64,000 bases of DNA, taken from NCBI RefSeq assembly GCF_022828475.1, contig NZ_CP059557.1, positions 1,984,001 through 2,048,000 on the forward strand, given 5' to 3'. The notes under the pieces were generated by a model that was not told the DNA's origin, made no database searches, and saw only the letters and a program-made list of their open reading frames with translations. The stretch is from Saccharopolyspora gloriosae. GTDB lineage: Bacteria; Actinomycetota; Actinomycetes; Mycobacteriales; Pseudonocardiaceae. Position numbers and translations under genes: made by a program. Each line of letters opens with the position of its first letter. The stretch's first letter is position 1. Of the stretch, positions 18,560 through 28,469 are shown piece after piece.

Positions 18560-19603
18560 GTGATCCAATTCTTAGTAGCGCTCGCGCTCTGTTATGTGTT
18601 GATCAAAATACCTTTCTGGGTGCTCGGTTCGATCCGGGGCGGAGGCGGTTCGCTCGTCGGCGGACTCGTTCGAGGCCTGATCGCGTACAAGACGTTCGGG
18701 CTCCTCGGCGCGGGAGGCGGAGGAGAACGCAAATCCTCCAGGTCGCGTGCCGGGCAGGACCACGTTGAGCCGCCCGACCCCTACGCCCGATCGCGCGCGG
18801 ATTCGTCGGGGCAGTACATGCTTCCGTTGCAGGGGATGAAGCGAGGGCGCTTGCCGAAGCCGCCGCATCAACGCTACGCGTCCCGCACTACGCCCCCGAA
18901 AAGGAAGCCGTCCGCGAATGCGGGAAAGCAGCAAGCGCTGTTCACCGTCAGTGGGGAACCGAAAACCGCTGCGCTGCCGCCGGAACTGCATCCGGGAGCC
19001 GTACGGCACACCACAAATCCAGGTGAGCAGACGATGCTGCCGATCCACGCACGGCACGACCCGGACCACACAAGCCGACGCCCCTTCTCCGAGGAACCGG
19101 CGACCGATCCGCCCCGGACCAATACGGGGCACCCGAGTTTGTTCACCGCGTCGGGCCGGGCCCGTCCGCAGGCACACCCGCCACGTCCGGGGCAGCCGGG
19201 CGCTCTGCCGGTGGCCGTGCGACCGGGCGAGCAGCACCACTTGCCGCTGGTCGGCCGGTTCACCGGCCAAGCCACCCCTGACGCGGCTCGCCAGCAGCAG
19301 CCGCCCGAACCGCGCACGACCCCATCGCAGGTGCCGGGCCAACAGGCGTTGGTGCGGCGGGACGGACAAGTTCACTCCGGAGCTAAAGCGCGGCCACCCC
19401 GCCGGACCCGCCCCCAGACTCCGCCGGCATACAAGGGCATCCGCCCGGACAAGCACGGCCAGTACGCCCTGCCGGGCTTCCCGAAGCCACCGCCGCCCCG
19501 TTCGACTCGGGACGAGCCCACGCCGCCCCCAGAACCGCCGCGAAACCCACAACAGCAGGTACTGCCCCTGAACCTTCCGGACAACGGTGGTGAAAAGCCA
19601 TGA
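18560..19603 (+). CDS. Membrane-anchored repeat protein of the T4SS
   Basis: A 347-residue protein with a single N-terminal membrane segment (MIQFLVALALCYVLIKIPFWV) and a long Pro/Arg/Gln-rich tail. The tail repeats a short motif about every 25-40 residues: GQYMLPLQG, KQQALFTVSG, GEQTMLPIHA, HPSLFTASG, GEQHHLPLVG, GQQALVRRDG, GQYALPGF, QQQVLPLN. The repeats suggest multiple equivalent binding sites for a partner protein or the wall. GTG 18560 has AGGAGG 6 nt upstream. It overlaps the next start by 4 bp. I know no named family for it. Confidence 0.75.
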   Translation: MIQFLVALALCYVLIKIPFWVLGSIRGGGGSLVGGLVRGLIAYKTFGLLGAGGGGERKSSRSRAGQDHVEPPDPYARSRADSSGQYMLPLQGMKRGRLPKPPHQRYASRTTPPKRKPSANAGKQQALFTVSGEPKTAALPPELHPGAVRHTTNPGEQTMLPIHARHDPDHTSRRPFSEEPATDPPRTNTGHPSLFTASGRARPQAHPPRPGQPGALPVAVRPGEQHHLPLVGRFTGQATPDAARQQQPPEPRTTPSQVPGQQALVRRDGQVHSGAKARPPRRTRPQTPPAYKGIRPDKHGQYALPGFPKPPPPRSTRDEPTPPPEPPRNPQQQVLPLNLPDNGGEKP

Positions 19604-20640
19604 GCAACAGCGTGCGCATCCCCGCGGACGTCGACCGGGAAGACCGGATCCTGGCCGGGTTCACCGCACGGCAGGTGGCCGTCATGGCGGTCACCGCGGT
19701 GATCCTCTACGGCGGCTGGTACGCCACCCGCGCCCTGATCCCCGTGATCGCCTACGTCCTGGTCGCCGTGCCGATCGGCATCGCGATCACCACGCTGGTC
19801 ACGGTGCGCCGCGACGGCGTCGCCCTGGACCGGTTGCTGCTGGCCGGTCTCCGGCAGCGATGGCAACCGCGCCGCCGAGTCGCGGCTGGGCACGGCCCCG
19901 CCGCAGTGCCGGAGTGGTTGTCCGAGGTGGCGCACGGGCACGAAGCCGTCGCTGAGGGCGGGCTCGACCTGCCGGCCCACGGTATCGGCGAAGCGGGCCT
20001 GATCGATCTCGGCGACGACGGTGTTGCCCTGGTGGCCGCGTGCTCCACGGTGAACTTCGCGCTGCGGACTCCAGCTGAGCAAGACGCGCTGACCGCCGCC
20101 TTCGGCCGATACCTGCACAGCCTCGGTGCGGGGGTGCAACTCCTCGTCCGCGCTCAGCGACTGGACCTCTCCAGCCAGATCGAGGAGCTGCGCGACCGCG
20201 CTGCGGGTCTGTCGCACCCCGCGCTGGAGTCCGCGGCGCTGGATCACGCCGACTACCTAGCCCACCTGGGCCAGCAGGCCGAGTTGCTGCGCCGTCAGAT
20301 CCTGCTGGTGATCCGGGAGCCGGTCCGCACCACCGGACAGGACTCGCTGACCCGGCACCGCCCCGACCGTGCACGCAGCGGCGAGCAGCGGCCGGAGGGA
20401 GCCCGCCGCGCGGCGGGCGCTCGGCTGCTGCGGCGGATGAACGAGGCCACTGAACTGCTCATGTCCGCGGGCATCCACGTGACCCCACTGGACACCGGTC
20501 AGGCCACGGCAGTGCTGACCGCGGCCACCAATCCCGACAGCCCACTACCGCCGTCGGCAGAGATGGCGAGCGCAGGCGAGGTCATCACCACACCCACCGG
20601 CCAGGACTGGGGCCCCGACACCGAGGAGGACCTCGCGTGA
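19600..20640 (+). CDS. PrgI-family T4SS protein
   Basis: A 346-residue protein. The N-terminus reads IPADVDREDRILAGFTARQV and is followed by two close transmembrane helices (VAVMAVTAVILYGGWYA and LIPVIAYVLVAVPIGIAI), which is the PrgI/VirB3-like signature of Gram-positive transfer systems. The rest is a cytoplasmic domain of about 270 residues, here longer than in minimal PrgI proteins. It should sit beside the VirB4 ATPase in the membrane. It overlaps both neighbours by 4 bp, showing translational coupling from the repeat protein to VirB4. Confidence 0.82.
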   Translation: MSNSVRIPADVDREDRILAGFTARQVAVMAVTAVILYGGWYATRALIPVIAYVLVAVPIGIAITTLVTVRRDGVALDRLLLAGLRQRWQPRRRVAAGHGPAAVPEWLSEVAHGHEAVAEGGLDLPAHGIGEAGLIDLGDDGVALVAACSTVNFALRTPAEQDALTAAFGRYLHSLGAGVQLLVRAQRLDLSSQIEELRDRAAGLSHPALESAALDHADYLAHLGQQAELLRRQILLVIREPVRTTGQDSLTRHRPDRARSGEQRPEGARRAAGARLLRRMNEATELLMSAGIHVTPLDTGQATAVLTAATNPDSPLPPSAEMASAGEVITTPTGQDWGPDTEEDLA

Positions 20641-22475
20641 TCACCCGCAACAAACACCGCCACCAGCCCGCGGCGGCGAGTGCCTTCGCCCCGGACGCCA
20701 TCGAGGTACATCCCCGGCACCTGCAGATCGGTGACGACTGGGTCGCCTCCTTCGCCGTGGCCGGCTACCCACGAGAGGTCCATCCCGGCTGGCTGCAACC
20801 ACTGCTGACCTACCCGGGCCGGCTGGACGTGTCGCTGCACATCGAACCGATCGACCCCCGCATCGCCGCCGACCGATTGCGCAAACAGCTCGGCAAGCTC
20901 GAATCCAGCCGCCGCTACGGCGCCGCGCACGGCCGACTGCAAGACCCGGAGGTCGACGCGGCCACCGAGGACGCCTACGACCTCTCCGACCGGCTCGCGC
21001 GCGGCGAAGGCCGCCTGTTCCGCGCAGGCCTGTACCTGACCGTGCACGCCACCTCGGAGCAGGAACTCGTCGAAGAGATCGGCGCACTACGCGCGCTGAC
21101 CGCGAGCCTGCTCATGGACGCCAAACCCACCACCTACCGAAGCCTCCAAGGGTGGATCACGGCGTTGCCGATGGGCCTGGACCAAATCCAGATGACCCGC
21201 ACCTTCGATACCGCGGCGTTGAGCGCCGCGTTCCCGTTCACCAGCCCGGACCTGCCCCCGCCCGATCCCACCGCCGCCTCGACCGCCGCCGGAGTGCTCT
21301 ACGGCTGGAACCTCGGCAGCCAGGGCCTGGTGCACTGGGACCGTTTCGACTGCGAGAACTACAACTCCGTCATCCTCGGCCGATCCGGAGCCGGCAAGTC
21401 CTACCTCGTCAAGCTCGAAGCACTGCGCAGCCTGTACCGGGACGTCGAGATCGCGATCATCGACCCGGAAGACGAATACGCCCGCCTAGCTGACGCGGTC
21501 GGCGGCACCTACTTCCCCCTCGGCGCCGAAGGCGTCCGGCTCAACCCGCTCGACCTCCCGATCCACACCCGCCCGGACGGACGTCGCTCCGTACCGGCCG
21601 ACGCGGTCACCCGACGCAGCCTGTTCCTCCACACCCTGCTGCCCGTCCTGTTCGGACAGCCGCTGACCGCTGACGAACGGGCCGTGCTCGACCACGCCGT
21701 CACGGCGACCTACCAGCAGGCCGGAATCACCGACGACCCCCGAACCTGGACCCGACCCGCACCACTGCTCTCCGACCTGCGCACCGTCCTCGCCCACCTC
21801 GGAAACGACACCGCCGGCGGGCTGGCCACCCGGCTGCAGCCGTTCACTGACGGCGCCTTCCGCGGTCTGTTCGACGGCCCCACGACCGCACCGCCGGAAG
21901 GGCACCTGCTGGTGTTCTCGCTGCGTCACCTGCCCGACGAACTCAAACCGGCCGGCACCCTGCTGACCCTCGACGCGGTCTGGCGCCGGATCTCCAACCC
22001 CGCCACTCGACGCCCGCAGCTGTGCGTGGTCGACGAAGCCTGGCTGCTCATGCAACAGCAAGCCGGAGCCGAATTCCTGTGGCGCATGGCCAAATCCGCC
22101 CGCAAACACTGGTGCGGGCTCACCGTCGCAACCCAAGACGTCGGCGACGTCCTCGGCACCGACCTCGGCAAGGCCATCATCGCCAACGCCGCCACCCAGA
22201 TCCTGCTACGCCAAGCACCCCAAGCCATCGACGACATCGTCCGCACCTTCGCCCTCTCCGAAGGGGAGCGGCAGTTCCTGCTCTCAGCTGGGACGGGACA
22301 GGGCTTGTTGTCAGCGGAGACACAGCGGGTCGCTCTGCAAGCCATCGCCTCCGACGGCGAGCATGCCTTGATCACGACCGACCCCGCCGAATTGGCTTCG
22401 CTGCCGGATTCCACGGACACTACAGACGAATTCGCCGATCTTGGCAGCCCTCACGACCTTCTTCTTGATGACTGA
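20637..22475 (+). CDS. VirB4-like T4SS ATPase
   Basis: A 612-residue cytoplasmic ATPase of the VirB4/TrbE type. Walker A is ILGRSGAGKSYLVKLE (about residue 250) and Walker B is LCVVDEAWLLM (about 462). ATQDVGDVLGTDLGKAIIAN is the conserved downstream motif. The N-terminal 230 residues match the pilus-assembly domain. It powers assembly of the secretion channel. The C-terminal 40 residues are variable and lie just before a small membrane protein gene. Confidence 0.92.
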   Translation: MITRNKHRHQPAAASAFAPDAIEVHPRHLQIGDDWVASFAVAGYPREVHPGWLQPLLTYPGRLDVSLHIEPIDPRIAADRLRKQLGKLESSRRYGAAHGRLQDPEVDAATEDAYDLSDRLARGEGRLFRAGLYLTVHATSEQELVEEIGALRALTASLLMDAKPTTYRSLQGWITALPMGLDQIQMTRTFDTAALSAAFPFTSPDLPPPDPTAASTAAGVLYGWNLGSQGLVHWDRFDCENYNSVILGRSGAGKSYLVKLEALRSLYRDVEIAIIDPEDEYARLADAVGGTYFPLGAEGVRLNPLDLPIHTRPDGRRSVPADAVTRRSLFLHTLLPVLFGQPLTADERAVLDHAVTATYQQAGITDDPRTWTRPAPLLSDLRTVLAHLGNDTAGGLATRLQPFTDGAFRGLFDGPTTAPPEGHLLVFSLRHLPDELKPAGTLLTLDAVWRRISNPATRRPQLCVVDEAWLLMQQQAGAEFLWRMAKSARKHWCGLTVATQDVGDVLGTDLGKAIIANAATQILLRQAPQAIDDIVRTFALSEGERQFLLSAGTGQGLLSAETQRVALQAIASDGEHALITTDPAELASLPDSTDTTDEFADLGSPHDLLLDD

Positions 22476-22497
22476 AGCGAACAGGGAGGGATGGCCT

Positions 22498-22887
22498 ATG
22501 CATTCATCGTTTACTACTACGGCGGTCGATCAGGATGTTTCCAGCTCCGTTCTCAACGCCCTCGCAGACAACTTCCACTCGGTGTTCGCTTTGGTGACGG
22601 GAGTGCTGGCGGCGTTCTGGCTGCTCTGCGCGGTGATTACGATCGTCGGATACCTCACTGGCGGTGTCGTCGTCTTCGGCGTGCGTGCGCTCGTCGGCGT
22701 GTGCGCGCGCTACGTCCGCCGCCGACATGACCCTGAGTACGCCCTGCACGGCACTGCCGACACCGACGGAGTCCACAGCAACGTCGTCAACTTCGACCAC
22801 TACCGCCACCGTCGCCAGCGTCAACGTTCCGACCACCTGCCGCCCGATGACACGTCCCCGCCGTGCCCTGACGACGACCCGGCGTAG
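22498..22887 (+). CDS. Small membrane protein of the T4SS operon
   Basis: A 129-residue protein with one long hydrophobic region (HSVFALVTGVLAAFWLLCAV, then ITIVGYLTGGVVVFGV), probably two crossing helices, and a basic then acidic cytoplasmic tail (ARYVRRRHDPEYALHG, HRRQRQRSDHLPPDD). GGGAGGG lies 7 nt before ATG 22498. It follows VirB4 directly, so it is likely a channel accessory; no named family is recognised. Confidence 0.65.
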   Translation: MHSSFTTTAVDQDVSSSVLNALADNFHSVFALVTGVLAAFWLLCAVITIVGYLTGGVVVFGVRALVGVCARYVRRRHDPEYALHGTADTDGVHSNVVNFDHYRHRRQRQRSDHLPPDDTSPPCPDDDPA

Positions 22888-22970
22888 GCACGAAGCCCTC
22901 TTTCACACAGCCGATCCACTGCGGAGCTGTCGCCTTTCTCGAATTCTTCCTCTTCCTACGGAGGACACGT

Positions 22971-23788
22971 ATGCCTTCAACTGCTCAAGGCCCTTCCTCT
23001 TCCGGACGTCCGCGCCGGTTGCTCACTCAGAATCGCGAAATGCGCGCCATTGGCGTGCACAACTGGTCCCTGCCGGCTTGGGCGGGGCGCCTGCCCGATG
23101 GCCGCACCTACAACACCTGTCCTGCAGCGGGAATTTGCAGTCACGTCTGCTACGCCAGGTTCGGCACCTACACCTGGCCGGCGGTGCGGGCCAAGCACGA
23201 GTCGAACCTGCGGTTCGTGCTCGATGATCTGGCCGGGTGGGAGCAGGCCATGCTCGCCGAGCTCGCCGGGTCGAAGTTCAGGGTGGTTGGATCCGGGTGC
23301 ACGACGCCGGTGATTTCTTCAGCGATGACTACCTCTGCGCTTGGTTGCGGATCATGCGGGCGCGCCCGGAAGTCAATTTTTACGCTTATACCAAGGAAGT
23401 CCGGCGGTTCAAGGTGATCGTGGAACCGAACCCGCCGGAGAACTTCTTGTGGGTCTACAGCTTCGGCGGGACGCAGGACGCGCTGCTGGATCCCGCGGTG
23501 GATCGAGTGGCCGATGTATTCCCGGACGCCGAGGCGATCGCCGAGGCGGGCTGGTCGTCGCAGGAAGCCTCGGACCTGCTCGCCGTGCTTGGTCCGCACC
23601 TGGTGGGTGTTCCCGCGAACAACATCCCGCACTTCCTCAAAAAGTTGGCCGGGCGTCGGTTTTCGGAGTGGCAGGCCGAAGTCGACGCGCACCGCCGTAC
23701 TTGTGGAGACGCGGGCGTTCGTTCGATCAGCAGTGCCCCGTCAGCTCGGGGTCGCCGGGGCCCGGAGTCTGAGGGGCACGCCGCGTGA
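22971..23788 (+). pseudogene. GP88-like protein, frameshifted
   Basis: The first frame gives TQNREMRAIGVHNWSLPAWA then NTCPAAGICSHVCYARFGTY, with cysteines suited to metal binding. After SKF at about 23279 the frame moves, and the protein continues as GGWIRVHDAGDFFSDDYLCA, FYAYTKEVRRFKVIVEP and GVPANNIPHFLKKLAGRRFS. The two parts join into one protein matching the gene-product-88 family known from actinophages and actinobacterial elements; its function is not established. One base appears to be missing in AGGGTGGTTGG (23280-23290). GGAGG precedes the ATG. It may be intact in reality. Confidence 0.65.
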
Positions 23789-23838
23789 TCACTCCGGGGC
23801 CGATGACTTCGCTCCTGATGGCAAGGAGATTTCCTCGC

Positions 23839-26334
23839 ATGGATTTCGCAAGCCCGTCCGTCACGGACAGCCCGCTGGAGAGGTTGCTGACTGATCCGTG
23901 GGGCGCGATTCAGGCTGTGCTCGGTCAGGTGTGGTCGTGGCTGCACACCTGGGGGCTGCTCGCGGTCCCCGCGATCATGCTCGTGGTAACAGGACTGGGA
24001 CTTCTGCATTGGTGGTGGTTCCTGCGTTGCCAGGACGCGCTGCACAAGCGGTCTCGGGTGGTCACGATCCTGGTGCCGCCCGCCGTCGATGCCGATGGTG
24101 CTGAAGCGGTGTGGTCGAACCTGGTCGGGCTCGTCCGGCCGATGGTGCAGCGTCTGACGTCGGGGCAACCGCACCTGGTCTGGGAGTACGTGTTCGGGCA
24201 GGACGGCGTGCAGTTGCGGTTGTGGGTTCCGGGCACGGTGCCGCCGGGCATGGTCGAGCGTGCCATCGAAGCGGCCTGGCCCGGAGCGCACACTCGCACC
24301 GCCGAAGCGGGCCCGCCGTTGCCCGCAGCACCGGCCGCGGAACGCCGCCACGTGGCCACCGGAGGCACGTTGCGCCTGGCCCGGTCGGAGGCGCTGCCCA
24401 TCCGCACCGGTTTCGACGCCGACCCGATCCGCGCTCTGCTGGGCGCCCCGGTGGGGCTCGGGGTGAACGACGCCGCGTGTGTGCAGGTGCTGGCCCGGCC
24501 GGTGACCGGCCGCCGGGTCAAACAGGCACGGCGGGCCGCCCGCCATCTCAACGCCGGACGCTCCACGCACCTGCCCGGCCGACTGCTCGACCTGGCCACA
24601 CCCGGTCCGTCGAGCATGACGCCCACGCGCGGCCAGCCGAAACTCAATCCGCAGACTTCACTGGAGTTTCAGGCGCAGAACCGCGCCATCGTCGGCAAAC
24701 AGCGCGGTGCACAGTGGGAGACCCTGATCCGCTACGGCGTGACCACGACGGTGCCGATCGACACGCCGCGCGAGCAGGTCGCGCGGGTGCGCGAGCAGGT
24801 CCGGGGCCGCGCGCACGCGATCGCGAGTGCGTTCTCCGGGTTCACCGAACACAACCATTTCCGCCGCCGACGGCTGCACAAACCCGTGCGCGCGTTGGGC
24901 CGCCGGCGCTTGTGGAAGGGGGACTTGCTGTCGGTGCCCGAGCTGGCGGCCGTGGCCCACCTGCCCACCGATGAGACAGTGCCGGGTGTCGCCCGTGCCG
25001 GGGCACGGGCGGTGCCTCCGCCGCCGAACACGCCGACTGAGGGTGAGCTGATCCGCCCGGTCGGGATGTCCGACACCGGCCACGCCCGCCCGGTCGGATT
25101 GCGGGTCTCCGACGCCCGGCACCACCTGCACATCCTCGGCGCCACCGGCAGCGGCAAGAGCACGATGATGGCGCGGATGATCCTCGCCGACGCCGAGCAC
25201 GGCCGCGGGGCGGTGGTCATCGACCCCAAAGGCGACTTGATCACCGATGTGATGCAGCGGCTTCCCGAGCATGCTGCCAGCAAAGTCGTGCTTTTCGATG
25301 CTGATTCCGGCGGCCCGACGCCGTGCCTGAACCCCCTGGAGGGACCGAAGGAGTCCGCGGTCGACAACGTGGTGTCGGTGTTCTCCCGGGTGTTCTCCTC
25401 GGCGTGGGGGCCGCGCACGGAGGACATCCTCCGTGCCGGGTGCCTGACTCTGCGGGCCGCCTCGGACACTCCGACCCTGGCCGCGCTGCCGCTCCTGCTC
25501 ACCGACTCGGCCACCCGCGCGCGGCACCGGGAGCGAGTCGCCGGCGATGCGACCCTGCGGGGGTTCTGGGACTGGTATGACCAGCTTTCGGACGGGTCTC
25601 GCGCCCAGGCTACCGCGCCGCTGTTGAACAAGCTCCGCGCCTTTCTGCTGCGGCCCTTCGTGGTCAAGGCCATCGCTGCCGGACCGTCCACTGTGGACTT
25701 ATCTGAGGTGCTCGACGGTGGGTTGTGCCTGGTGCGCGTTCCGAAGGGGAGCCTGGGGGAGGACACCACCCGGATGCTCGGGTCGCTGATCGTTGCGCGG
25801 GTCTGGCAGGCCACGACAGCCCGTGCCGTATTGCCCCAACGCGAGCGCCGTGATGCGGGGCTGTACGTCGACGAGGCACAGAACTTCCTGAATCTCCCCT
25901 TTGCGATGGAGGACATGCTCGCCGAAGCCCGTGGCTACCGGATGAGCATGACGCTGGCGCATCAGCACCTGGGGCAGCTTCCCCGAGATCTCAAGGAAGG
26001 GATCTCCACCAACGCCCGGAGCAAGATCTTCTTCAGCGCCGGCCCGGAGGACGCGCGCGAGCTCGCCCGCCACACCGCACCTCGGGTGTCTGACCACGAC
26101 CTCGCGCACCTAGGCGTTTACCACGCCGCCGCCCGGCTGGTCGTCAACGGAGAAGAAGCTCAGCCCTTCACGGTGACCACGCAACCGCTGCCAGCCGCGA
26201 TTCCCGGCCGCGCGAAGGCCGTGCGCTCGGCCGCCGCGGCACACACCCGCCCACTGGCCTCCACCGAGGACAACTCCGGGGAGCCGTCAGACACGACCGG
26301 CACCGACCCGCGTCGGGCCCGCCGCACGGCCTAG
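23839..26334 (+). CDS. VirD4/TraD-like coupling ATPase
   Basis: An 831-residue type IV coupling protein. Two N-terminal hydrophobic segments (GLLAVPAIMLVVTGLGLLHW) anchor it. Walker A is HILGATGSGKSTMMARMILA (about residue 433), then VVIDPKGDLI; Walker B is GLYVDEAQNFLNLP (about 675), and SMTLAHQHLGQLPRDLKEGI follows. It would bring the DNA-protein complex to the channel and pump it through. I prefer ATG 23839 (AAGGAG 10 nt upstream) to the GTG at 23785. A large extra domain between anchor and Walker A is typical of actinobacterial versions. Confidence 0.92.
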   Translation: MDFASPSVTDSPLERLLTDPWGAIQAVLGQVWSWLHTWGLLAVPAIMLVVTGLGLLHWWWFLRCQDALHKRSRVVTILVPPAVDADGAEAVWSNLVGLVRPMVQRLTSGQPHLVWEYVFGQDGVQLRLWVPGTVPPGMVERAIEAAWPGAHTRTAEAGPPLPAAPAAERRHVATGGTLRLARSEALPIRTGFDADPIRALLGAPVGLGVNDAACVQVLARPVTGRRVKQARRAARHLNAGRSTHLPGRLLDLATPGPSSMTPTRGQPKLNPQTSLEFQAQNRAIVGKQRGAQWETLIRYGVTTTVPIDTPREQVARVREQVRGRAHAIASAFSGFTEHNHFRRRRLHKPVRALGRRRLWKGDLLSVPELAAVAHLPTDETVPGVARAGARAVPPPPNTPTEGELIRPVGMSDTGHARPVGLRVSDARHHLHILGATGSGKSTMMARMILADAEHGRGAVVIDPKGDLITDVMQRLPEHAASKVVLFDADSGGPTPCLNPLEGPKESAVDNVVSVFSRVFSSAWGPRTEDILRAGCLTLRAASDTPTLAALPLLLTDSATRARHRERVAGDATLRGFWDWYDQLSDGSRAQATAPLLNKLRAFLLRPFVVKAIAAGPSTVDLSEVLDGGLCLVRVPKGSLGEDTTRMLGSLIVARVWQATTARAVLPQRERRDAGLYVDEAQNFLNLPFAMEDMLAEARGYRMSMTLAHQHLGQLPRDLKEGISTNARSKIFFSAGPEDARELARHTAPRVSDHDLAHLGVYHAAARLVVNGEEAQPFTVTTQPLPAAIPGRAKAVRSAAAAHTRPLASTEDNSGEPSDTTGTDPRRARRTA

Positions 26335-26408
26335 CCCCCGTTCCGAAAAGGTCCCCTACAGGGCCGCCCGCGTTCCTCCCCGCCCCTGACCTCATCAGGA
26401 GGACGATC

Positions 26409-27449
26409 ATGTTCGCCCACCACCAGCAGCGCGACCTGCGCAGCCCGATACCGCAGCGGCCGAGCCTGCGCCTGGCGGCCTCCGCCGAGCATCAAGCCCA
26501 GGTTGCCGCCCACCTCACTCCTCGGGATCGGTGGCTGGCCCGGGTCCTGGCCGAGCACCAGGTGCTGACTTCCCTGCAGATCGCGGAGATCGCGTTCGGA
26601 AGTTCCCGCAGGGCCGCCAACCACCGCTTGCAGAAGCTCTACGCCTGGCGGGTCATGGACCGCTTCCAGCCCTACATCGGCCGCGGACGGGCACCCATGC
26701 ACTACGTCCTCGACACCACCGGCGCGCATCTACTCGCCCACGAAGACGGGCTGGACCCGAAAGAACTGAAGTTCCGGCACGAACGCTCGATCGGCATCGC
26801 CCACAGCCTGCGGCTGACCCACCTCATGGGCGTCAACACCTTCTTCACCGCCCTGCTGACCGGCGCACTCGCCGACACCACCCGAGACCAGGCCATGACC
26901 GCGTGGTGGTCCGAAGCCCGCTGCACCCGACATTTCGGCGACCACGTCCGCCCGGACGGCTACGGCCGCTGGCACGAAGCCGGACGGGAGATCGAATGGT
27001 TCCTCGAATGGGATACCGGCAGTTACCAGCTCACCCGGTTCGTCGCGAAGCTGCCCGGCTACGCCAAGCTCGCGTCCACCACTCACATCGTGACCCCGCT
27101 GCTGGCGGTGTTCACCGGCCCGGTACGGGAAGCCCACGCCCGGCGCGACCTAACCGAGCACCTGCGTACTGATCCGCAACGACACGCGCTCCCGATCGCC
27201 ACCACCACCGCCGAACACCTCCGCGCAGCAGGAAGCCCTGCCGGAGACATCTGGCTGCCTCTGCTTCACACCGCGTCCGGTCGCCAACGACTGATTGATC
27301 TGACTTCGGTGTGGCCCGACCTCGAAGCACCGCCCAGCTTCACGGACACCAGCGGCACCACTGAGTCTGGCCTCGCGCCACGGCTGAGTTCGCCGGCACC
27401 GATGCCGCCCTGGCAGGCCGCCGATCTCACCTGGAACCCACGGAAGTGA
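26409..27449 (+). CDS. Replication-relaxation family protein
   Basis: A 346-residue protein of the Replic_Relax type. The N-terminal winged helix is LTPRDRWLARVLAEHQVLTS, then LQIAEIAFGSSRRAANHRLQ; the core contains HERSIGIAHSLRLTHLMGVN and EIEWFLEWDTGSYQLTRFVA with acidic residues in the nuclease-like fold. Relatives are needed for relaxation and replication of conjugative plasmids, so it is the best relaxase or initiator candidate of this element. AGGAGG lies 6 nt before the ATG. It follows the coupling protein by 74 bp. Confidence 0.82.
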   Translation: MFAHHQQRDLRSPIPQRPSLRLAASAEHQAQVAAHLTPRDRWLARVLAEHQVLTSLQIAEIAFGSSRRAANHRLQKLYAWRVMDRFQPYIGRGRAPMHYVLDTTGAHLLAHEDGLDPKELKFRHERSIGIAHSLRLTHLMGVNTFFTALLTGALADTTRDQAMTAWWSEARCTRHFGDHVRPDGYGRWHEAGREIEWFLEWDTGSYQLTRFVAKLPGYAKLASTTHIVTPLLAVFTGPVREAHARRDLTEHLRTDPQRHALPIATTTAEHLRAAGSPAGDIWLPLLHTASGRQRLIDLTSVWPDLEAPPSFTDTSGTTESGLAPRLSSPAPMPPWQAADLTWNPRK

Positions 27450-27456
27450 TGCGCGC

Positions 27457-28410
27457 ATGGCCAAGATCGCTATCACCACGATCAGCGCGATCTTCGCCCT
27501 GATCACCATCATCACGGCGGCCGTGGCCGGAGTCGTCTCCGCCGTCCTCGGCGCCGCCAACACGGCCAGCAGCCAACCCAGCCCCGCCGCGCTCGCTGAC
27601 ATCCCCGGCAACTACCTCGCCCTCTACCAGCAGGCAGCAGTGACCTGCCCGGGGCTCGACTGGAGCGTCGTGGCCGCTGTCGGCAAAGTTGAAACCGACC
27701 ACGGACGCCTGAACGCACCCGGTGTCCACGGTGGGGCGAATTTCGCCGGTGCCGGCGGGCCGATGCAGTTCCTGCAAGACACTTTCGACTCCGTGGTGGC
27801 CCAGCATCCGCCGCCGCCCGGGGGAAGCATTCCGCCCTCGCGATACAACCCACACGACGCTATCTACACCGCCGCCGCCTACCTGTGCGATTCAGGAGCA
27901 CGCGACGGCCGCGACCTCTACGGCGCGATCTTCACCTACAACCATGCTGACTGGTACGTGCGGAAAGTTCTCGACCAGGCCGACGCCTACATGGCTGCGC
28001 AACAGCATGAGCAGCAGACCGGCTGGACCGTGCCCACCCGCGGTAAGTGCAGCTCAGGCTTCGGCCCACGCGGCGGCGAGTTTCACCGCGGACAGGACAT
28101 CGCCGCACCCATCGGCACGCCGATCGTGGCCGCCGCAAGCGGCACCGTCATCGACTCCGGGCCCGCCAGCGGATATGGCTTGTGGGTAAGGGTGCAACAC
28201 CCGGGCGGAGTGATCACGACCTACGGGCACAACAACCGGAACATCGTGCAACCCGGGCAGCAGGTCCAAGGCGGTCAGCCGATCGCCGAGGTCGGAAATC
28301 GAGGAGAATCCACCGGTCCACACCTGCATTTCCAGATCGACAAGGACGCCCACGCAGTCGATCCTGTCGCGTTCTACGAACGACACCCGGCGCCGACGTT
28401 GTGCCCCTGA
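27457..28410 (+). CDS. Lytic transglycosylase / M23 peptidase fusion (VirB1-like)
   Basis: A 317-residue wall-cutting enzyme. After an N-terminal membrane helix (IFALITIITAAVAGVVSAVL), residues about 50-190 are an SLT-like transglycosylase with the catalytic Glu79 in VAAVGKVETDHGR and AGPMQ/TYNHADWYVRKVL-type motifs. Residues about 205-310 are an M23 endopeptidase with zinc ligands in HRGQDIAAPIGTPI and GPHLHFQID. It would open peptidoglycan for the T4SS. It begins 7 bp after the relaxation gene stop and ends the rightward transfer operon. Confidence 0.9.
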   Translation: MAKIAITTISAIFALITIITAAVAGVVSAVLGAANTASSQPSPAALADIPGNYLALYQQAAVTCPGLDWSVVAAVGKVETDHGRLNAPGVHGGANFAGAGGPMQFLQDTFDSVVAQHPPPPGGSIPPSRYNPHDAIYTAAAYLCDSGARDGRDLYGAIFTYNHADWYVRKVLDQADAYMAAQQHEQQTGWTVPTRGKCSSGFGPRGGEFHRGQDIAAPIGTPIVAAASGTVIDSGPASGYGLWVRVQHPGGVITTYGHNNRNIVQPGQQVQGGQPIAEVGNRGESTGPHLHFQIDKDAHAVDPVAFYERHPAPTLCP

Positions 28411-28469
28411 AGACGGCCTGCTGGTCTCCGCGACGCTGTTTCCGCACCAGGCCACGCGCACGCGCGTCG

